DNA of 64,000 bases from Pelodera strongyloides (GCA_036852015.1 JAANDG010000079.1:62001-126000); one strand, 5' to 3'. Shown: positions 11,594 through 29,340, counted from the first letter of the stretch. Numbers and translations are program-made. The notes: generated by a model from the letters alone, not told the origin.

Positions 11594-11668
11594 AAAGAAA
11601 CATGGTGTCTCAGGGCAGCCTTATCTGACGAACGCGTTATTTTCGTGTAGTAAACCATATATCCCTTT

Positions 11669-11670
11669 AG
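11669..11670 (+). promoter_or_regulatory. Candidate spliced-leader acceptor of the P450 gene
   Basis: CCCTTTAG lies 9 bp before the start codon at 11680 and looks like the acceptors used inside the gene. In nematodes such a site commonly receives a trans-spliced leader; its use here is inference. Confidence 0.4.
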
Positions 11671-11679
11671 AAGTGTTAT

Positions 11680-18023
<6,344 letters not shown>

Positions 18024-18027
<4 letters not shown>

Positions 18028-18203
18028 AGCGAGGTAACACCCGGTTGTTGAAACTTAGCGTCGACATCTGCGTTGCTGTATTTATGCCAAGTCTGCTCTA
18101 ATTGAGGTATATTTTTATTCTAATAATACTCGTTTACGTGTGATGCTTGGGAATTCAGTTGTTAAATACGGTTCCAAAACCGGCTGTTATCCTGCTTTAT
18201 TAG
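18024..18203. mobile_element. Degenerate TTAAAGCG element overlapping the P450 stop codon
   Basis: Starts TTAAAGCGAGGTAACACCCG and ends CAAAACCGGCTGTTATCCTG then CTTTA. The core still has TTTTTATTCTAATAATACTC. The first TAA is the P450 stop codon, so the old insertion supplies the stop and the beginning of the 3' UTR. Confidence 0.65.
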
Positions 18204-18920
18204 CGGCTTGGCTAATATGGATTTAGACGCTAGACGAATTAAATATAACATTTTTTTAATATATTGATGTGTGATTTAGTGACTAGCAAAATACTAGCGT
18301 GAGGTGTCTAAACGGGGTTTACATAATCTAACAAGTATCTGTCCTTATGTATCCATGTTTATCGCGTTACTGTGCTCTTTTACCTACATATACATACATT
18401 CTTCGTTGGTGTGTAATTTTTATAAATGTTTTATGTATGATTAAAACTTCAATTATAGCTGTCAATAGTGGAATGATAATGTTAAGATGTATTGTAGTAA
18501 TGAATAAATAATATGCTCAACACAATTTTACATCAGACATTGTCACTGACATTCTTATATTTCATGGTTGTGAAAATTGGTGCAGTCTTCTTGGTATCTT
18601 CTTGGTACAACCAATTCTTGAAAAGAATTTCAGGAGAGGAGAAGTCAATTTATTGAAAGCAAGTGACAAAAATAGTTTGATAACGCTTCTGCTTCATAAG
18701 GAATGTCAATGTAAGCTCGTCCTGCTCACCTTTAGGGCGTTCAAGATAATTCATTTCCAGAACAGAAGTTATGTGGAAGATGGAAGATATAGCTAACATA
18801 TTTTTTTTCTGCTCACTTTCTTCTACCGAAATACTGGCGTTGTAGCGACCCAATAACTATAAATTGAATAATCAGACATTTATTTATTTTGTATAATATA
18901 TGTACATTTTTATAAAATAT

Positions 18921-19097
18921 TTACATTGCGCCACAGCTCCTCCTCCTTTCCTTCTTGTGGGTAAGTTCTTGTGGTTTACTCGGGACAGACTGATCGGGGG
19001 TTCGGATCCCCTTGGCGGCAGAATATTCGAGGAGCTGGAAAGCGCAAAACATTCCCCATAGTGCAAGAATCACGTTGTAGAGGATAAAGAAGATCAT
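18921..19097 (-). CDS. Exon-like segment with a transmembrane stretch, ending in a tRNA-derived tail
   Basis: The frame reads MIFFILYNVILALWGMFCAF and on to a Lys-rich tail and stop at 18921. The hydrophobic stretch looks genuine. The following GIRTPD comes from a tRNA T-arm-like sequence (GGGGGTTCGGATCCCC at 18995-19010), a known source of false peptides, so the natural end may lie before it. It could be a further exon of the gene sampled at 19903-20033, but the phase does not join directly. No product recognised. Confidence 0.3.
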   Translation of the reverse strand: MIFFILYNVILALWGMFCAFQLLEYSAAKGIRTPDQSVPSKPQELTHKKERRRSCGAM

Positions 19098-19660
19098 TCA
19101 CTTTGGGTATATTCTAAAATTTAAATCTGTATTTATCTGAGGCTCAGGACCACATAAATGAAAGATTATAACTTTTATGTGAGCCCTATCAGACAAATAT
19201 TTCTTTGCCAAAATACATAGCGGGGGAATCAGTTATACCGTGGATAACCAAAAATATTTATTTATTAAATACACAAAATCAAAAAGGTGTGCATCCGAGG
19301 ATGAAAATTAAAACGAACATAGAAACAGATGACATGTGAATATGCGATATGCCTTCATTTGTGTAACTCAAGAAAAGTTATGCAATATATACAAAAAGGA
19401 GCAAATTGAAACTGTGGCCGAAAGAAAGCCAAATCGAAATTCCAAAAAAGTCTACCCAATAAAATCATTCACGTATCATCCGGGTGAATTTATTAGTGAG
19501 AAAACCGATATTGAATGCGATTTAGCGCATATTGACGATTACTATTTGTCTTAGTTTTTTTGGGGAATTTTTTTTTATTTTAGAAAAATTGTTCTTATTA
19601 TATTTTTATTTAAATTTAATTACAAATACAGTATGCTGCTTCGAAGTCACTAATTCGTTC

Positions 19661-19811
19661 TGGGGCTTTCAAGTATGGTGAAATTTTTACAGTATTTTGG
19701 AACCACACGAGAATATTTTTTAATTTTTGGTATTATATATGCAATTTTCGTGCAGAAGTACGGTAGTATTGACAGAATCACACCGAATTTTTGGGATACT
19801 TGGAAACCCCA
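19661..19811. mobile_element. MITE family D copy
   Basis: Family D is about 148-152 bp. Its ends are TGGGGTNTCCAAGTAT and inverse, and its core holds CGTGCAGAAATACGGTAGTATT and TATTATATATGCA. Here the left end is TGGGGCTTTCAAGTAT. Confidence 0.8.
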
Positions 19812-19902
19812 TTCAGTAGAAGGAATTAGCATACCATCACGAGTTCTCAACATATACTGTACTTTATTTACGTAGGCTTTAGGAATGAAGATCAAAACAT
19901 AC

Positions 19903-20033
19903 CTGTAAACTTGAAGGTTCCATCATTTTCCTTGGCCGGTTTATTCCTGACGGTCGCGTTTATGAACGGATGAATTACAAATAGAGTGAATATAGTAAAT
20001 AGAATATTATAAGCGACAAATAACCACATGTCC
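19903..20033 (-). CDS. Probable exon of an unidentified membrane protein
   Basis: A TTTTTCAG acceptor and a GTATGT donor bracket 131 bp with one open frame: one base, 43 codons, one base. It encodes DMWLFVAYNILFTIFTLF followed by VIHPFINATVRNK and a hydrophilic end, that is one transmembrane helix, an N-glycosylation sequon (NAT) and a soluble stretch. The codon pattern and boundaries look real. I do not recognise the family. The other exons are uncertain; candidates on the same strand are 18921-19097 and 23704-23805. Confidence 0.55.
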
Positions 20034-20227
20034 CTGAAAAATCATCATTATTATTTATAAAATACAATACAAAAGAAGGATGTAAACGCAAGAGTTAGTA
20101 GAATAACCAGGTATTACAGGATAAGTATAAAGAAGAATAGGTAATTGTAAAAATTATTTGTATCAAGCTAGTTGTGGCTGGTCAGAAAATGGTACCAATG
20201 AGTACCCCAAGACTAAACAATTCGGAC

Positions 20228-20403
20228 TTAAAGCGAAATACCGCCCGTTTTTCGAAGCGCATCGTGGAAAACTGAATTATTATGTATTTATGCTAAGTTG
20301 CTCAAATTCAGCTCGATTTTTATTCTAATTTATGTTCATTTGCATGCGATGCATAAGAAGGCTGGTCTACTCGATACGTTTCAAAAAAGGTATTTCGCTT
20401 TAA
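20228..20403. mobile_element. MITE family A copy
   Basis: The left end is TTAAAGCGAAATACCGCCCG; the right terminal repeat has lost its CCGGCCGG block (CAAAAAAGGTATTTCGCTTTAA). Confidence 0.85.
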
Positions 20404-22127
20404 TACACAAAAAAAGGAAAAGAATAGTGCCTTTCAAAATTCTAAGTAAAGCACACATGGTTATTTTATTCATATTTTAAATTAATTAATTAATTAAATA
20501 AATTTACTAGTTAGATAATTAGTTAAATTAATAAATAAAGTTTAGAAGTAAAAAATGTTACCGTAACACTTTGATCAGCCTGAATAAACTTTACTTATTG
20601 CTTGATTTGTAACTTTCAAAGTCCAATAGCTAGTCTAGCAAAGCAACTATAGTTGTCGTTTCTGTACAATTTTGAACCACGTCAGCCTTTCTGATGTGGA
20701 CAAAAAGATTAAAAAAGAATTTTACTTAAAACTGTAAAATACCGCGTGAAATTAAAATAAATAAGCTTAGTGACTTGCAATTACTAATAGTATTATTATT
20801 GAATGATTTAATTATAAATAATTCTTTTGTCTGATTGTATGGATAAACCAAGGAAATTTACAACTATTAACCCATAACTGACCATAAGTTAGGCAATCTT
20901 TTTACCTTACAGAAAATTTAAAACTCCCTGCTGAGGACATCGGAGGGAACCCCGGAGGTCAAGTTTACAAGGAAACACAAAAAAAAGGAACATTGTCCAG
21001 TAATTAAATCTTAATTTTAAAAAAATAGTATACAGTGTTAGCCATAAATAAAAAAAAGTTTCCAATGATTTTTCGCCGGAAATTTTGAAAAATATGAAAA
21101 GGGTTAAAATATGAAATAGGCAAGGTTTGGTCAGTGTTCCCTCACATGATGTGTACAAACAGAAGAAGGTATGAATCAGAATATCGCGCGCTGGTATGTT
21201 AGACTGTGTTAGACTACGTACACCTATCTCCCTCTCTCCCTTTCTCTCCCTCTCTCCCTTTATCCCCCTCTCTCTCCCTCTCTCTTTCTCTCTTTGAAAA
21301 GACTTGTTGTAAAGTCTTGTAAAGTACATAGATGACTAAAAAATCTTCACAATAGCAAACACCTTCTACGTAAGCAATGTGTTACGTTATCTAAATTGAT
21401 CTTCGCATCTTTGAACTGTTTGCGCTAAGGATAAAATGAAAACCCTAGCTTCCAATTATGGGAGAAGTTTGATACAGTAGTAGTTGAGCATATGATACGC
21501 ATAAGTGAAAAATAATCACCAATGTACGACATGCAATACAGTAAATGTTTAAATGTTCAAATGTTTATTAGACTCTTAGAAATAGTATGAAATACAGTAT
21601 AAATGTACAGTATAAAAAAGCACAGTATACAGTATAAAAGTACAGTATTGTATAAAAAAGAGTACGTTATAAAATATGTGTATAACATATGTGCCATCTT
21701 ATGAGAACTCCGCAAGTTTACTGGCCCGCTTGTATGCCCCCACCTTTTAAACTACTCCCGTTGATTTATAACTATGTACAAGTGAACGGCGCTGTACACT
21801 ATAAAAAACAGGTGTTTATTATCTTTGCAAAGACTTCGATCTATTTACACTATACGCAAGGAATGTTATTGTGTATAGAGATGAGCACTAATGGTACCGC
21901 TAACAATGAGAGTAATACTATGGACTTTGTTATATTTTTCGAGGTATTTTGTTTGTAAATAAGAAAGTCTCGTTTTGTGACTGAGGAATAGGAAAGCGCA
22001 GCGACTTAGAAATAGGACAACCAAAAAAGGTGTTCATTATAAGAAAATATAACTTGAAAAACTTCAGACTACAGCATTACAGCAACTCACAGTAGCTCAA
22101 ACAATTACAGTATTTTCAGAATCTCAG
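20404..22127. other. AT-rich intergenic stretch
   Basis: No supported exon. It contains a (CT)n tract at about 21225-21295 and short ACAGTATA repeats at 21590-21660. Open frames here are AT-rich or microsatellite-driven. Confidence 0.5.
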
Positions 22128-22259
22128 AGGCCGTATTCAAGGGAGCCCTCCCTAGGCTTACGGGCGCTCTGAATCTCTTCTGCTCTCGCGCTCCCTACGC
22201 ACCCTTTAGCTCCCTGGGGAGGCCAGCGAGGGCTCCCTACGTGTTGGTGAATACGGCCT
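22128..22259. mobile_element. MITE family E copy
   Basis: The right end GTGTTGGTGAATACGGCC is intact; the left has lost CCAACAC after AGGCCGTATTCA. Confidence 0.75.
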
Positions 22260-22437
22260 CAGAATTAGGTGTAATGTCTAACAATGCGAGTAGAGTAGTC
22301 ATTTACTATGTTCTCGGAAGCACGCGGCCGCCTCGCTAAATCAACAGTTCCAGCATTGTAATGCCTTAATAAATGGAAGCGAAGTTGACAATTCAAAGGA
22401 GATAAGGAATTATGTTGCAAAGTTCTTGAATGTATCA

Positions 22438-22905
22438 TTAAAGGAGGAGGTTCACGAGATCTAAGTGTGCAATTTCTTTCTTTTTATCGAAAGATGGTAT
22501 TAGCTTCCAACAAACATACCGTATGAAGCACAAGCCTTTAATTAGAAAGAATAAAACAATATAAAGCTTTGAATTCAATCTAAATTCTTTATCGTAGTGT
22601 GTCTCCCGAGGGTATCTGGCTATATGGACAGAAACCCTCAAGACACTCACTAAGAAAATAAGGGGTACAACTGATAGTGAGATACCCTCTGGACTCACAT
22701 AAATAGAGCCAGATGACCGCGGGACACAAAGACTACGATAAAGAATTTAGATTGAATTCAAAGCTTTATATTGTTTTATTCCTTCTAATTAAAAGCTTCT
22801 GCTTCATACGGTATGTTTATTGGAAGCTAATACCAACTTTCGATAAAAAGAAAGAAATTGCACACTTAGATCTCGTGAACCTTTTTCTCGTGGGCCTCTC
22901 CTTTA
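22438..22905. mobile_element. Foldback element F1, long arms with chimeric right end
   Basis: Starts TTAAAGGAGGAGGTTCACGA. Arms of about 190 bp (through AAGCACAAGCCTTTAATTAG and GAATTCAATCTAAATTCTTT) are inverted at 22730-22880. The right end departs from the left: after GATCTCGTGAACC it carries TTTTTCTCGTGGGCCTCTCC, the terminus of the other F subtype. Confidence 0.85.
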
Positions 22906-23338
22906 AAGGAGGAGGCGCACGAGATCTAAGTGTACGATTTATTCCTTCTTATCGATGGATGACGGCATTTGCTTCCAAGAAAGATGCCTTACGAAGCAAA
23001 AGCTTTTAATTAGAAGGAATAAATCAGAATAATGCTCAAAATTTTATCTAAATTCTTGACCGTAGCCTTTGTAATTGTGTGTGTCCCGAGGGTTCTGGGT
23101 AGGAAAATAAGATAAATATAGCAGATACCCTCGGGACACATACAATAAGAGCCAGATACCCTCGGGACACAAAGGTTACGGTCAAGAATTTAGATAAAAT
23201 CCTGAGCCTTATACGGATTTATTCCTTCTAATTAAAAGTTTTTGCTTCGTAAGGCATGTTTATTGGAAGCAAATGCCGTCATCTATCGATAATAATAAAG
23301 AAATGGTACACTTTGATCTCGTGCGCCTCCTCCTTTAA
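22902..23338. mobile_element. Foldback element F2, abutting F1
   Basis: Starts TTTAAAGGAGGAGGCGCACG and ends GTGCGCCTCCTCCTTTAA. Long arms contain the same landmarks as F1 at about 85-90% likeness by eye. The middle repeats CAGATACCCTCGGGACACA. Its TTTAAA is shared with the end of F1. Confidence 0.85.
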
Positions 23339-23702
23339 AGGGAGAGGCACACGAGAAAAAGGTTTACTTGCACAGAATGTCCGGAATTTTAGAAATATTA
23401 CTGTGAAAACCGCATCAATTTTGCGCTTTTAGGGCATTACAATATTGGAAACGCCTTGTTATAATCGTAGGAATGACCTTCATTCGTTTAACCATTATTA
23501 TGAAGAGAAAGAATGCTAATGGATGGATTTAAACCGTAAAAACGTTTCTGTCTACGGTATCTGGCCGAACTGTTTGCCGGGGAATAACTCTGTGAGTTCT
23601 AGGTGCAAAGAAATGCGGTTTTCACAGTAACATTTCCGAAATTCCGGACATTCTGTGCAAGTAAATTGAAGAAAAGTTTTTTCTCGTGGGCCTCTCCCTT
23701 TA
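23334..23702. mobile_element. Foldback element F3, abutting F2
   Basis: Starts TTTAAAGGGAGAGGCACACG and ends TCGTGGGCCTCTCCCTTTA. It is a close relative of the element at 7774-8236, sharing ACAGAATGTCCGGAATTT and the ATGGATGGATTTAAACCG-type middle. Confidence 0.85.
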
Positions 23703-23703
23703 C

Positions 23704-23805
23704 ACATAAGGAATCTTCGCTTCGACTAGGCAAAGCTTCGAAAAATTTTTGGAAGTATCCCTTTTGGAATTCAGGATTCGCAGTGACGATGGCTTGATCG
23801 TGCAT
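23704..23805 (-). CDS. Exon-like segment whose splice donor touches a foldback element
   Basis: Minus-strand ATG at 23805 opens 34 codons (MHDQAIVTANPEFQKGYFQK, then FFEALPSRSEDSLC) before a GTAAAG donor; the AAAGGG after the GT belongs to element F3. The composition is unlike its transposon neighbours. No family recognised; whether it is a first exon or an internal one is unclear. Confidence 0.35.
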
Positions 23806-24084
23806 TCATAATTCACACATCAACCGTTTCTCATGGGCCTGCACGCCTGCGCCCGCTGAGAATACCACATGATGGTGCAAAAGTTATGAATTGGTGCACT
23901 TTGTTCAATTCGGAGGCATTTCGGATATACTGGATTCTGATAGACTAATAGTCGAATGCACCCACTACATGAGAAAAAGACTGATTACGTGTACGATTCC
24001 GAAAAAGAGTTTTTACCTACTTGAAGGTATGAATCGTCTATGTAGTTATGCATGAGGGGCACCCGCTTTACATGAAAACGGAAT

Positions 24085-24190
24085 AGTTTACCGACCATTT
24101 GGTGACCATGTCGTGACCACGTTTTTCGAGATAATTTGGCCGCGACAGGGTAGCCAGGTGGCCAACAAATGGCGAAAAAACCGGCAACCG
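24085..24190. repeat. Dispersed TTGGTGACC-type repeat
   Basis: CCATTTGGTGACCATGTCGT and related words recur at 31107-31205, 36380-36600, 50780-50960 and 51410-51510. Copies differ in length and lack clear terminal repeats. Confidence 0.55.
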
Positions 24191-24349
24191 TTCCTCCGTT
24201 TCTTATGATCGTTTTAACTATAAACTACACACTCGGTCACTTCATGTGCCACAAATACCGGTCTCTTTCGCTTATGCTAATCAACCATCCCGCAGTGCTG
24301 CAGGCTATGCAGAGCTCTCTCCCATTCTCTTTCTGCCCTCTCCCTCTCA

Positions 24350-24505
24350 CTGACGCTCCCACGATCTCCATCCCTCTGTCTCAACCTCTCTCTAATTCTC
24401 TCTCTCTTTCTCCATCTCTCTCTCTGTCTCTCTCTCACTCTCTCTCTCTCTCTCCTTCCCTATCTCTTTCTTCCCCCACTCTCTTTCCACCTCTCTCTCC
24501 CACAT
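24350..24505. repeat. (CT)n microsatellite
   Basis: CTCTCTCT tract with interruptions; its open frame (LSLSPSLS) is an artefact. Confidence 0.9.
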
Positions 24506-24829
24506 CATGCCCATACCGGTCCCACCGGGCGAATGATCCCGCCATGTCGGTAGTATCCCCCAGGATCTCCTTTATACCAACACCCAATCTATCTCGAATA
24601 TATAATCATTTATCGATGTTTATTGATTGATCATTTGTAATTATTACATACAGTTTATTTTGAATCGCTAACAAAAATAAGCCAAGGAGAAGCCTGCCAT
24701 GAAGCCTAAGGCCTAACAATAAGGTTAGAACTTATCAAGGCCCCACCAAATGAATAATTAAGCTTCATTTATGAGGTTCACGAACCTTTCTTTACTTGTT
24801 CCATCATTCCTATAACCAGACGGCTATTG

Positions 24830-25010
24830 CCGCCTGAGACGACTACTCAGGCGATCCTAGTAAAATGAACATACTGCCAACGACCGCGCTTACTTTGAAG
24901 AGATACGAAAAGGGATTACTTATACCAAACGCCTGAAACGTAAAATTCCGTTTCGTTCACACAAACAAAAAAGCAAAATCTTCTCCTTTATATAATAAGA
25001 TTTACGGTTC
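24830..25010. repeat. Dispersed repeat, also at 53060-53310
   Basis: CCAGACGGCTATTGCCGCCTG near the left and ACAAACAAAAAAGCAAAATC with TCTTCTCCTTTATATAATAAG near the right are matched in order at 53067-53305. Confidence 0.6.
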
Positions 25011-25085
25011 CAGGTTCCAGCATTCTAATTTCGTATTGTGATTTTTTTTTGTACTTCCGATGGTTTCAAAGATATGATCGATTCC

Positions 25086-25482
25086 TTAAAGGGACAGGCC
25101 CATCAAAGTAAACCTATATTTACGATACGTCCATAGTGACTATCAAGCATTTTTATTACAATATATACAAACTAAATTTCACATTTATTTGCCATTGAAA
25201 ACTTTTTTCCGATGCGCTCTGCTCAAATGTATACCGTAGAGCCGCAAATATCCTTGTCGTCAATGCAAATTTATCGTGAAATTATAATGCGATTAAAATT
25301 TGCATATATAGCTTTGAAATCTGCAGTTTTATGGTATACATTTGAGCAGAGCGCATTGGAAAAAAAGTTGTCTAGGGCGAATAATGGTGAAATTTAGTTT
25401 GTATATATTGTAATAAAAATGCTTGCTAGTCATTATGAACGTATCGTAAATGTAGGTTTATTTTGATGGGCCTGTCCCTTTA
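25086..25482. mobile_element. Foldback element, TTAAAGGGACAGGCCC subtype
   Basis: Starts TTAAAGGGACAGGCCCATCA and ends TGATGGGCCTGTCCCTTTAA. Arms of more than 150 bp are near-perfect inverses (AATATATACAAACTAAATTT against AAATTTAGTTTGTATATATT). It shares its terminal TTTAAA with the next element. Confidence 0.88.
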
Positions 25483-25655
25483 AAGCGAGATACCGGCCGG
25501 TTTTTGAAACGCATCTCAAGTGCTTGCATTCCCTATGCATTTATGCAAGGTGGGGTCTAATTGGGGTCTAGTTTTTATTCTAAATGTTGCTCATTTGCAT
25601 ATGCTGCATAATAAAGCAGGTGCACGCAATACGTTTCAAAAACCGGCCGGTATTG
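25479..25655. mobile_element. MITE family A copy abutting a foldback element
   Basis: Starts TTTAAAGCGAGATACCGGCC; the core is a GGTGGGGTCTAATTGGGGTC variant, and the right end stops at CCGGCCGGTATT without CGCTTTAA. Confidence 0.75.
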
Positions 25656-25790
25656 TTTTGTATTGTTTTGGCATGCTCCATCTTCAGGACGTATACATAA
25701 CATAGTCAAACATTATTTCTCATTTCCTGTGCAAGGCCGAAGCTATAAAATCTTGTTGATATCATTCTCGCATCATTTGTTCTCGTTCTC

Positions 25791-26073
25791 GTGCGATGCT
25801 ATGCTAAAGTGATGAAACCAGTTCCAGTATCACCATATCCAGATCAAGTCTTTGTCTCTACACTTTTGTTTCCCAAATGTATCACTTTCGATCAGAATAC
25901 AATGCAAATCAGCGTGAGTACTCTCTCTCTTTCTCTCTCTCTCTGTCTCTGTCTGTCTGTCTCTCTCTCTTTCTCTCTCTGTCTCTCTCTGTCTCTCTCT
26001 GTCTCTCTCTCTCTCTTCCATGGCATTCTTGCTACTCCAGTTTGCAGAAAGTCAAAACGGATGTGGAACTACA
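25791..26073 (+). CDS. Two exon-like segments of an unidentified gene
   Basis: 25791-25913 (ending MKPVPVSPYPDQVFVSTLLF, then PKCITFDQNTMQIS) has a GTGAGT donor; 26041-26073 (FAESQNGCGTT) follows a CT-tract and ACTCCAG acceptor with a GTAAGC donor, and both join in phase 0. The 5' boundary is unclear and no family is recognised. They may belong with the segments at 27317-31552. Confidence 0.3.
25920..26020. repeat. (CT)n microsatellite between two exon-like segments
   Basis: Pure CTCTCT/GTCTCT tract ending 20 bp before an AG acceptor, so it could serve as the polypyrimidine tract. Confidence 0.9.
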
Positions 26074-26095
26074 GTAAGCATCAGCATAAAGAAAT

Positions 26096-26232
26096 TGATC
26101 AAAGCGAACCATATGTTATTTGCAAATGAATGTAATTAGCCTAAAAACTCGCGCCCCCCCCCCAGTTTTTGAATAATACAAGGGAAAAATCCTTCAACAT
26201 AGGCTTCAAAAACCGTCTGTTATACCGCTTTA
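26096..26232. mobile_element. MITE family B copy, degraded
   Basis: Right end CTTCAAAAACCGTCTGTTATACCGCTTTA. The core keeps TTTGCAAATGAATGTAATTAG. It includes a run of C at about 26152-26162. Confidence 0.6.
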
Positions 26233-26816
26233 TCTTTGTTTCATACCATAGCGCGTATTTTTGAACACAGGGTTTCCGGTTTCAGCCTCGGCTCGACACC
26301 AGTGCACACGTCATATTTTGATATATAACTTTGTTTGCTCCGTGGTTTATAAGCCAAACTATATCCCCTGTTTATTCCCACTTGTTCCAATTCCACTATA
26401 AAAAAACATTCGTTAAAGACCAAAGTCTTTCGTGACACACATACACTCCCCAGCATGAAAAGGCATAGTTTGGTTCTAAATAATCACCCAGCAGGCATTG
26501 TGCAACAACAACAATTTATAGGTAAACATGTGTAGCGCAAGCGATTTAGAGCTGGTTTTCGCCCCAAAATCGCATGGTTTAGAGGCTATGGGCTTATCCT
26601 CCAAAACACAGGAGCTAAAGAGCCAAAGAAGCACAGATACGCGTCATTAAAGGATGATCGGGGAAGAAACAAAAGTACCGGATTTCTAGGGTAAAATGAA
26701 AGGAATATGCAAATTCCTAGAAGTTAGTGCGAGCTAGAAGGCTTGCACAGCCATATAAAGGCCCAATCCAGCTGTGAAACGTTGTCCCTTTGAAACAATC
26801 TGCCGCTTTTCTTCCC

Positions 26817-27032
26817 AACTTTTCAATGTACGTACTACGTTCTCAGACGCGCAGCGCGAAAATGCGTAACCGCGTACGCGGAAAAGAGATGGCTTTTTAA
26901 CATGGAGGCGGAGACGCACAAAAGAGGTTTCTCTGTGTATCGAATTTTTCAATGCAAATTTGCAATCTTTTCCCGCGGGCGCGGCTACGCATTTCCGCGC
27001 GGCGCGCCTGAGGAGTACGGTTGAAAAGTTTG
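26817..27032. repeat. GC-rich imperfect inverted repeat
   Basis: CTTTTCAATGTACGT...ATGCGTAACCGCGTACGCGG is mirrored by CCGCGGGCGCGGCTACGCAT...CGTACGGTTGAAAAG. Arms of about 65 bp. Confidence 0.6.
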
Positions 27033-27316
27033 GTATGCAGGTTCTGTAGAACCCTGCCTCTAGTGGACTCCTCCTCATGTCATAATTGCATTATTCGCCA
27101 AGCTAATTTTCCAAATGAGCCAATAGATGTAGGAACAAAATATCGTTTATCGACCCATTACACTATGATTATGCATGAATTTGTGTATCTTTCTCGGCAC
27201 TGCCGACTGGAAATCGTATTATTCGTACTAGACGACTTGGGCCTCATAATCACACCGTGATAATTTTATTTATGAGTTGTTAATTATACTGCCCGTGTTT
27301 TCCTTGTCGCACGCAG

Positions 27317-28714
27317 TTGTCGCACGTTGCCGCGCAGTTACCATTATGGGTGTCAACATGCTGTCAGCTAATGCCGAGGTCATAAGTAAGTCGTAAATAC
27401 CCATAGTTATGTTTTGGTCTACTTGAGGGTAAAAAAAAGAGTCATCACGAGGTTGTACAACCTTGACACTGGATAATCCTACACTGACACACATGAGAAA
27501 TATTGTTGGTTTTTGTGGTAAACAATAAACACTTGCAAGCTCCGGACTAACCGACCCCGACCAACTGAACTCGTAGCTAGCTATTTACGAACTTCTATTA
27601 CAAAATGTATTTTTTTTTGGTTGATATGCGTGGTATTTTCTCTATCCTGAAGCTGCAGCTATACTTATGCGCACAACTTGTATAAGATAATATACGTTCT
27701 TTCTTTATTTTTACAATAAAGCACAAATCAGTATCGCGCTTGTTTGATGCTATGGAAAAGGTAGCTCTATTTTTATCTATGCCTTCTCATAGGTACAACG
27801 AAACTTTTCACTTATGAAAATTAGGGAATTTACATGGTCACCTTGCAATTAGTTTTGAAATCGCTTTATCTGCTGTAGGATCAGCGACAATAAAGTATTC
27901 TTGGGTTATTTAATGGGTAAATAAACAATAGTTATTTATAATGAGCTTCTGCCCTCCTGCGCTTCGGTCGACTAAAACTGAGGCTTGAGGTCCGAGTCTG
28001 AGTTCCTAGCTACATAGAGAAGGAAGTTAGCATGGAATCTATTAAAGCGGCTAGAATAGTTCCGGAAAAGGTATGCGGATGAAGTGACGACAAGGAAATA
28101 ACTTGTGAGAAACAATTTTTGTTTACTTTTTTCTTGCACTTAAACCCTAATAATATGGACGTTTCCAGCTTTCAGAACAATTCTTCTCTTCGTATGTGTT
28201 TTCTTGTCTTTAATTTAAAGCGAAATGCTAGCCCCTTGGGAAAATTTGCATATGATAAGCAAATCCTATGCTAATTTTGTACGATTGCCGTGGGCGATCG
28301 TACAAAATTAGCATAGGATACATAGGATTTGCTTATCATATGCAAATTTTCCAAAGGGGCTAGCATTTCGCTTTAATTGTCAAATTTCTAAAAGACGTCT
28401 AGGCGTATAAGTATTCCTACGCTATTGGCTCTGCGTAATATACAAGAAATCAAGATCGCACCATGACAAAAACCTCACGTAAACCTCCTGTATTTAATTT
28501 TCCTGTATTTCCCAACCAGATTTAATCTTTATTTTTATCTTTTTATTTAATTTTTCACTTCAAGAAAACTCAATCGTCGCGAGAGAATAATCTCTGGCCG
28601 GAATCTTTAGAAAACGATGAAACTTTGATTTTGGTCGTATTTCTTTATAGATTTTCGTGGGAGCGTTCGCCATACGTGGCAGAGACAGCGAATATGAAGC
28701 TCCTCACAGTTTGA
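27317..28714 (+). CDS. Four exon-like segments of an unidentified gene
   Basis: 27317-27385 (two bases, VARCRAVTIMGVNMLSANAE in frame, GTAAGT donor), 28031-28070 (MESIKAARIVPEK, GTATGC donor), about 28174-28200 (LSEQFFSSY) and 28565-28714 (opening KTQSSRENNLWPESLENDET, then a hydrophobic ILVVFLYRF stretch, stop at 28714). The last three join in phase. No motif identifies the product; chance exons are possible because each is short. Confidence 0.28.
28213..28378. mobile_element. Near-perfect hairpin MITE
   Basis: Arms of about 70 bp from TTAAAGCGAAATGCTAGCCC to ATTTTGTACGATTGCC pair with their inverse up to GGGCTAGCATTTCGCTTTAA. The right arm has an extra GATACATAG. It has family A-like TTAAAGCGAAAT termini but a different interior; likely a recent insertion. 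Confidence 0.9.
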
Positions 28715-29239
28715 TAATAGATTATTTACGAATGGAACGCTGGTGAGCCGCGCGCATTGGGCCCACAATTTGTTACCGGCACACCCATTCCATACAATGA
28801 AATATGGCGGCACGTCATGGCACACCATACCATACCATGGCGCCATGGCACGACACAATGACATCATGCCGGTCCACACATTTTGAGAGGAAATAGGCGA
28901 GTCAAAAATCGCGCAAACGTGGCGCACAGCTGGCTCACGCTGAGCTGGTGGGTCGCGCATACTTTGTACAATTCATACTATCTTGAAATTGCCATATATG
29001 TAATGCGCATATCGTAGAGCATACACCACGCATGTTAACTCACTCAAATATGCATATAACACATACTAGAATTGCAAATTAGCATACATAACACATCCGT
29101 AAACCAGTTAGGAGAGGAATTTTGCCGCAACAAAGCAAATTGTCCCATTCCAAGTGAATGAGGATGTCCTTTCTGTTAGTGCGACAAGTCTCTGCTAGGA
29201 TGTACACATATACTATGTAAAGGTTCGACCTTGAGCCAT

Positions 29240-29340
29240 CTCTCTCTAGCTCTCTCTCTCTCTCTCTTTCTCTCTCACTCTCTAGCATGTCTCTCTCTAG
29301 CATGTCTTTCTCTCTAGCATGTCTCTCTCTCTCTATCATG
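29240..29340. repeat. (CT)n microsatellite with CTAGCATGT units
   Basis: CT repeats interspersed with three CTAGCATGTCT units. Confidence 0.85.

Noticed and set aside
26241..26456. Minus-strand exon-like frame (VELEQVGINRGYSLAYKPRS and onward)
   Set aside because: It has a possible acceptor and donor but lies opposite other candidate exons and cannot be linked in phase to anything; too weak to list.
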